This document shows, piece by piece, positions 19,186 through 21,358 of a DNA stretch of 21,358 nucleotides. The notes beneath the pieces were generated by a model. That model worked only from the letters and a program-made list of their open reading frames with translations, was not told the origin of the DNA and did no database searches. Every line of letters starts with the position of its first letter. The first letter of the stretch is position 1. Origin of the DNA: Christensenella sp. UBA1252 (lineage in GTDB: Bacteria; Bacillota; Clostridia; Christensenellales; CAG-1252); assembly GCA_002308575.1 (NCBI GenBank), contig DBVY01000041.1, forward strand, positions 1 to 21,358. Direction: 5' to 3'. Position numbers and translations under genes: made by a program.

Positions 19186-21090
19186 ATGGAAAGAAACAAT
19201 TCCTATAATGAGGACGCGATTCAGGTACTCGAAGGTTTGGAACCCGTTCGCGTTCGTCCGGGCATGTATATCGGTTCGACGGACGAAAGAGGTCTGCACC
19301 ATCTCGTTTCCGAGATCGTCGATAACAGTATCGACGAAGCGCTCGCCGGTTACTGCACGGATATTTACGTTACGATCAATCCGGACGGAAGCGTTACCGT
19401 TCGAGATAACGGGCGCGGTATCCCGACGGGTTTCAAAAAGTCCGAAGGTAAGTCCGCGGTCGAAGTCGTTTTGACGAAACTGCACGCCGGCGGTAAGTTC
19501 GGCGGTTCGGGTTACACGATCTCCGGCGGTCTGCACGGCGTCGGTCTTTCGGTCGTTAACGCGCTTTCGGAATGGCTCGTCGTGGAGATCTTCCAAAACG
19601 GACACGTCTATAAGCAGGAGTATTCGCGCGGCAAGCCGAATTACGATTTGAAGATCGTCGGCGACAGCGAGGAAACGGGAACGCAGGTCACCTTCTTCCC
19701 GGATAAAGAGATCTTCGAAACGATCGTCTTTAAGTACGAAACCTTGAAGCATCGTTTGCGCGAGCTCGCCTATCTGAACAAGGGTTTGCATATCAATATC
19801 AAAGATCTTCGTCACGAAACCCCGCTGGAAGACGATTATCGCTATGAAGGCGGTATTATCCATTTCGTGGAGGACTTAAACTCGGCGCACGACAAACTCT
19901 TCTCCGATATCGTTTATTTTGACGAGAAGGTCGGAACGAGCGAGATCGAGATCGCTTTGCAGTACAACGAAACCTACAACGAAACGGTCTACGCGTACGC
20001 AAACAACATCAATACCGAAGAGGGCGGCACGCACCTCGACGGCTTTAAAGCGGCTTTGACCCGCATCATAAACGATTACGGTCACAAGATGAATTACCTC
20101 AAAGAAAGCGAAAAACTTTCGGGTGAGGACGTCAGAGAAGGTTTGACTGCGGTCATCAACGTCAAGCTTACGAATCCGCAATTCGAAGGGCAGACCAAGA
20201 CCAAGCTCGGCAACAGCGAAATGAGAACGATCGTTTCGCGCGTTTTGACCGAATGTCTTGGGACGTATATGGAAGAACACCCGAAGGAATCGAAAGAGCT
20301 CGTTCTGCGCTCGATCAACGCGCAGAAGGCGAAAGAAGCCGCGAGAAAAGTTCGCGACGAAACCCGCCGCAAAGGCTTCCTCGAAAACACGACGCTCCCC
20401 GGCAAGCTTGCGGATTGCACCGAGAAGGACGCTTCCAAATGCGAAATTTTTTTGGTCGAGGGCGATTCCGCAGGCGGTAGCGCGAAATCGGGCAGAGATA
20501 GGCGCTTCCAAGCGATCCTTCCTTTGCGCGGTAAAATTTTGAACGTCGAAAAGGCGAGGCTGAACCACGTCCTCGAAAACGAAGAGATCAAATCGATGAT
20601 CACGGCGTTCGGCGGCGGCATCGGCGACGAATTCAACACCGAAAAGCTTCGCTACGACAAGATCATCTGCATGACCGATGCCGATGTGGACGGTTCGCAC
20701 ATTCGTATTTTGATGCTGACGTTCTTCTTCCGCTTTATGAAGCCCCTGATCGAAGAAGGTCACGTCTATATCGCCCAGCCGCCCCTTTACAAAGTCAGCA
20801 AGGGCAAGGATGAGAAGTATTTTTATAACGACGACGATTTGAACGCCTATCTCGACCAGCTCGGCAGAAAAGGCTATGAGATCCAGCGCTACAAAGGTCT
20901 TGGTGAAATGGATCCCGAACAGCTTTGGGAAACCACGATGAGCCCCGAATCGAGGATCCTTTTGAAAGTGCGTTTGGAAGACGCGATGAAAGCGGACGAA
21001 ACCTTTACCGTCCTGATGGGCGAGCAACCTGAACTTCGCCGCCAATTCATCGAACAAAACGCGAAGCTCGTCGCCGAACTGGATATTTAA
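19186..21090 (+). CDS. gyrB: DNA gyrase subunit B
   Basis: 634 aa, normal for the Gram-positive form without the large proteobacterial insert. It supplies the ATPase of gyrase, which introduces negative supercoils ahead of the fork. The GHKL ATPase is clear: VRPGMYIGST (about 23-32), IVDNSIDEAL, DNGRGIP and the lid GGLHGVGLSVVNALS. The TOPRIM domain shows EGDSAGGSAKSGRDR, LPLRGKILNVEKA and DADVDGSHIR; the tail has YKGLGEMDPEQLWETTM. AGCGGAGGG sits just before the ATG. gyrA starts 11 nt after the stop, so the two form one operon. Confidence 0.98.
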   Translation: MERNNSYNEDAIQVLEGLEPVRVRPGMYIGSTDERGLHHLVSEIVDNSIDEALAGYCTDIYVTINPDGSVTVRDNGRGIPTGFKKSEGKSAVEVVLTKLHAGGKFGGSGYTISGGLHGVGLSVVNALSEWLVVEIFQNGHVYKQEYSRGKPNYDLKIVGDSEETGTQVTFFPDKEIFETIVFKYETLKHRLRELAYLNKGLHINIKDLRHETPLEDDYRYEGGIIHFVEDLNSAHDKLFSDIVYFDEKVGTSEIEIALQYNETYNETVYAYANNINTEEGGTHLDGFKAALTRIINDYGHKMNYLKESEKLSGEDVREGLTAVINVKLTNPQFEGQTKTKLGNSEMRTIVSRVLTECLGTYMEEHPKESKELVLRSINAQKAKEAARKVRDETRRKGFLENTTLPGKLADCTEKDASKCEIFLVEGDSAGGSAKSGRDRRFQAILPLRGKILNVEKARLNHVLENEEIKSMITAFGGGIGDEFNTEKLRYDKIICMTDADVDGSHIRILMLTFFFRFMKPLIEEGHVYIAQPPLYKVSKGKDEKYFYNDDDLNAYLDQLGRKGYEIQRYKGLGEMDPEQLWETTMSPESRILLKVRLEDAMKADETFTVLMGEQPELRRQFIEQNAKLVAELDI

Positions 21091-21101
21091 TGAGGTGAGT
21101 T

Positions 21102-21358
21102 ATGAAAGATAAAGAATTGCAACACGGAGATATTATCGATAACACCAAGATCGTGGAGGTCGGTTGCGAAAGCGAAATGAAGAAATCCTTCATTTCCTAC
21201 GCGATGGCGGTCAACGTCAGCCGTGCGATCCCGGACGTCAGGGACGGACTTAAACCCGTGCACCGCCGTATTTTGTACGCAATGAACGAGATCGGTTTGA
21301 CGCCCGATAAGCCGTTTAAAAAGTGCGCGACGATCGTCGGTGACGTGCTCGGTAAATA
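21102..21358 (+). CDS. gyrA: DNA gyrase subunit A, N-terminal fragment (cut by window end)
   Basis: The first 85 codons are present. The breakage-reunion subunit is recognised from [34 protein letters not shown] and [13 protein letters not shown]. The catalytic tyrosine and quinolone-resistance region lie beyond the edge. GAGGTGAG precedes the ATG. Most GyrA proteins read AMSVIVSRALPD and KKSARIVG at these points, so the N-terminus is slightly divergent. It is co-transcribed with gyrB. Confidence 0.97.
   Translation, partial: MKDKELQHGDIIDNTKIVEVGCESEMKKSFISYAMAVNVSRAIPDVRDGLKPVHRRILYAMNEIGLTPDKPFKKCATIVGDVLGK

Noticed and set aside
19876..21057. 393-codon minus-strand frame opposite gyrB
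   Set aside because: It is antisense to a full, highly conserved gyrB.

Overview
The window is a chromosomal replication-origin neighbourhood from a mid-GC bacterium, most likely an uncultured Clostridia-like Firmicute. This rests on the run dnaA-dnaN-recF-gyrB-gyrA on the plus strand, strong GGAGG-type ribosome binding sites, an RqcP (YabO-type) S4 protein, non-mevalonate isoprenoid genes and two ParB-type parS palindromes. No species can be named from the sequence alone. The usual rnpA-rpmH block upstream of dnaA is absent. So is the small S4 gene normally found between dnaN and recF.

Layout. (1) 1-1058: two initiator tRNA genes point away from each other, the left one cut by the window edge, and flank a GNAT acetyltransferase gene. 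(2) 1117-4468: a minus-strand 495-aa protein with two fused cyclotransferase-like domains, a divergent HTH/WYL-like regulator, and a CPBP membrane protease. (3) 4469-4919: a non-coding stretch with a tight DnaA-box cluster. (4) 4920-5842: an MTA/SAH nucleosidase gene, then two parS palindromes with a bidirectional terminator between them. (5) 5843-8947: a minus-strand operon rqcP - ispDF - SCP2-like - degenerate iron-ADH-like. (6) 8948-9206: a divergent promoter region. (7) 9207-15002: a 1931-aa membrane-anchored, probably extracytoplasmic protein built from about six repeats of 260-315 residues; I do not recognise it. It ends only 22 nt before dnaA. (8) 15025-21358: dnaA, dnaN, recF, gyrB and the start of gyrA.

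How it fits together. DnaA, the beta clamp, RecF and gyrase form the conserved replication module. DnaA-box-like sites occur at four places: 4586-4617, 9155-9163, the dnaA-dnaN gap, and the recF-gyrB gap. The recF-gyrB gap also holds a 40-bp pure A/T tract and a 24-bp alternating CG/CA tract that could form Z-DNA. parS supplies the segregation site. The rqcP operon joins ribosome rescue to isoprenoid precursor synthesis.

Most unusual features: the repeat protein wired directly in front of dnaA; the initiator tRNA with C33 and an extra T-stem base; the pseudoenzyme-like iron ADH; and an origin whose DnaA sites are spread over intergenic gaps instead of sitting just upstream of dnaA.
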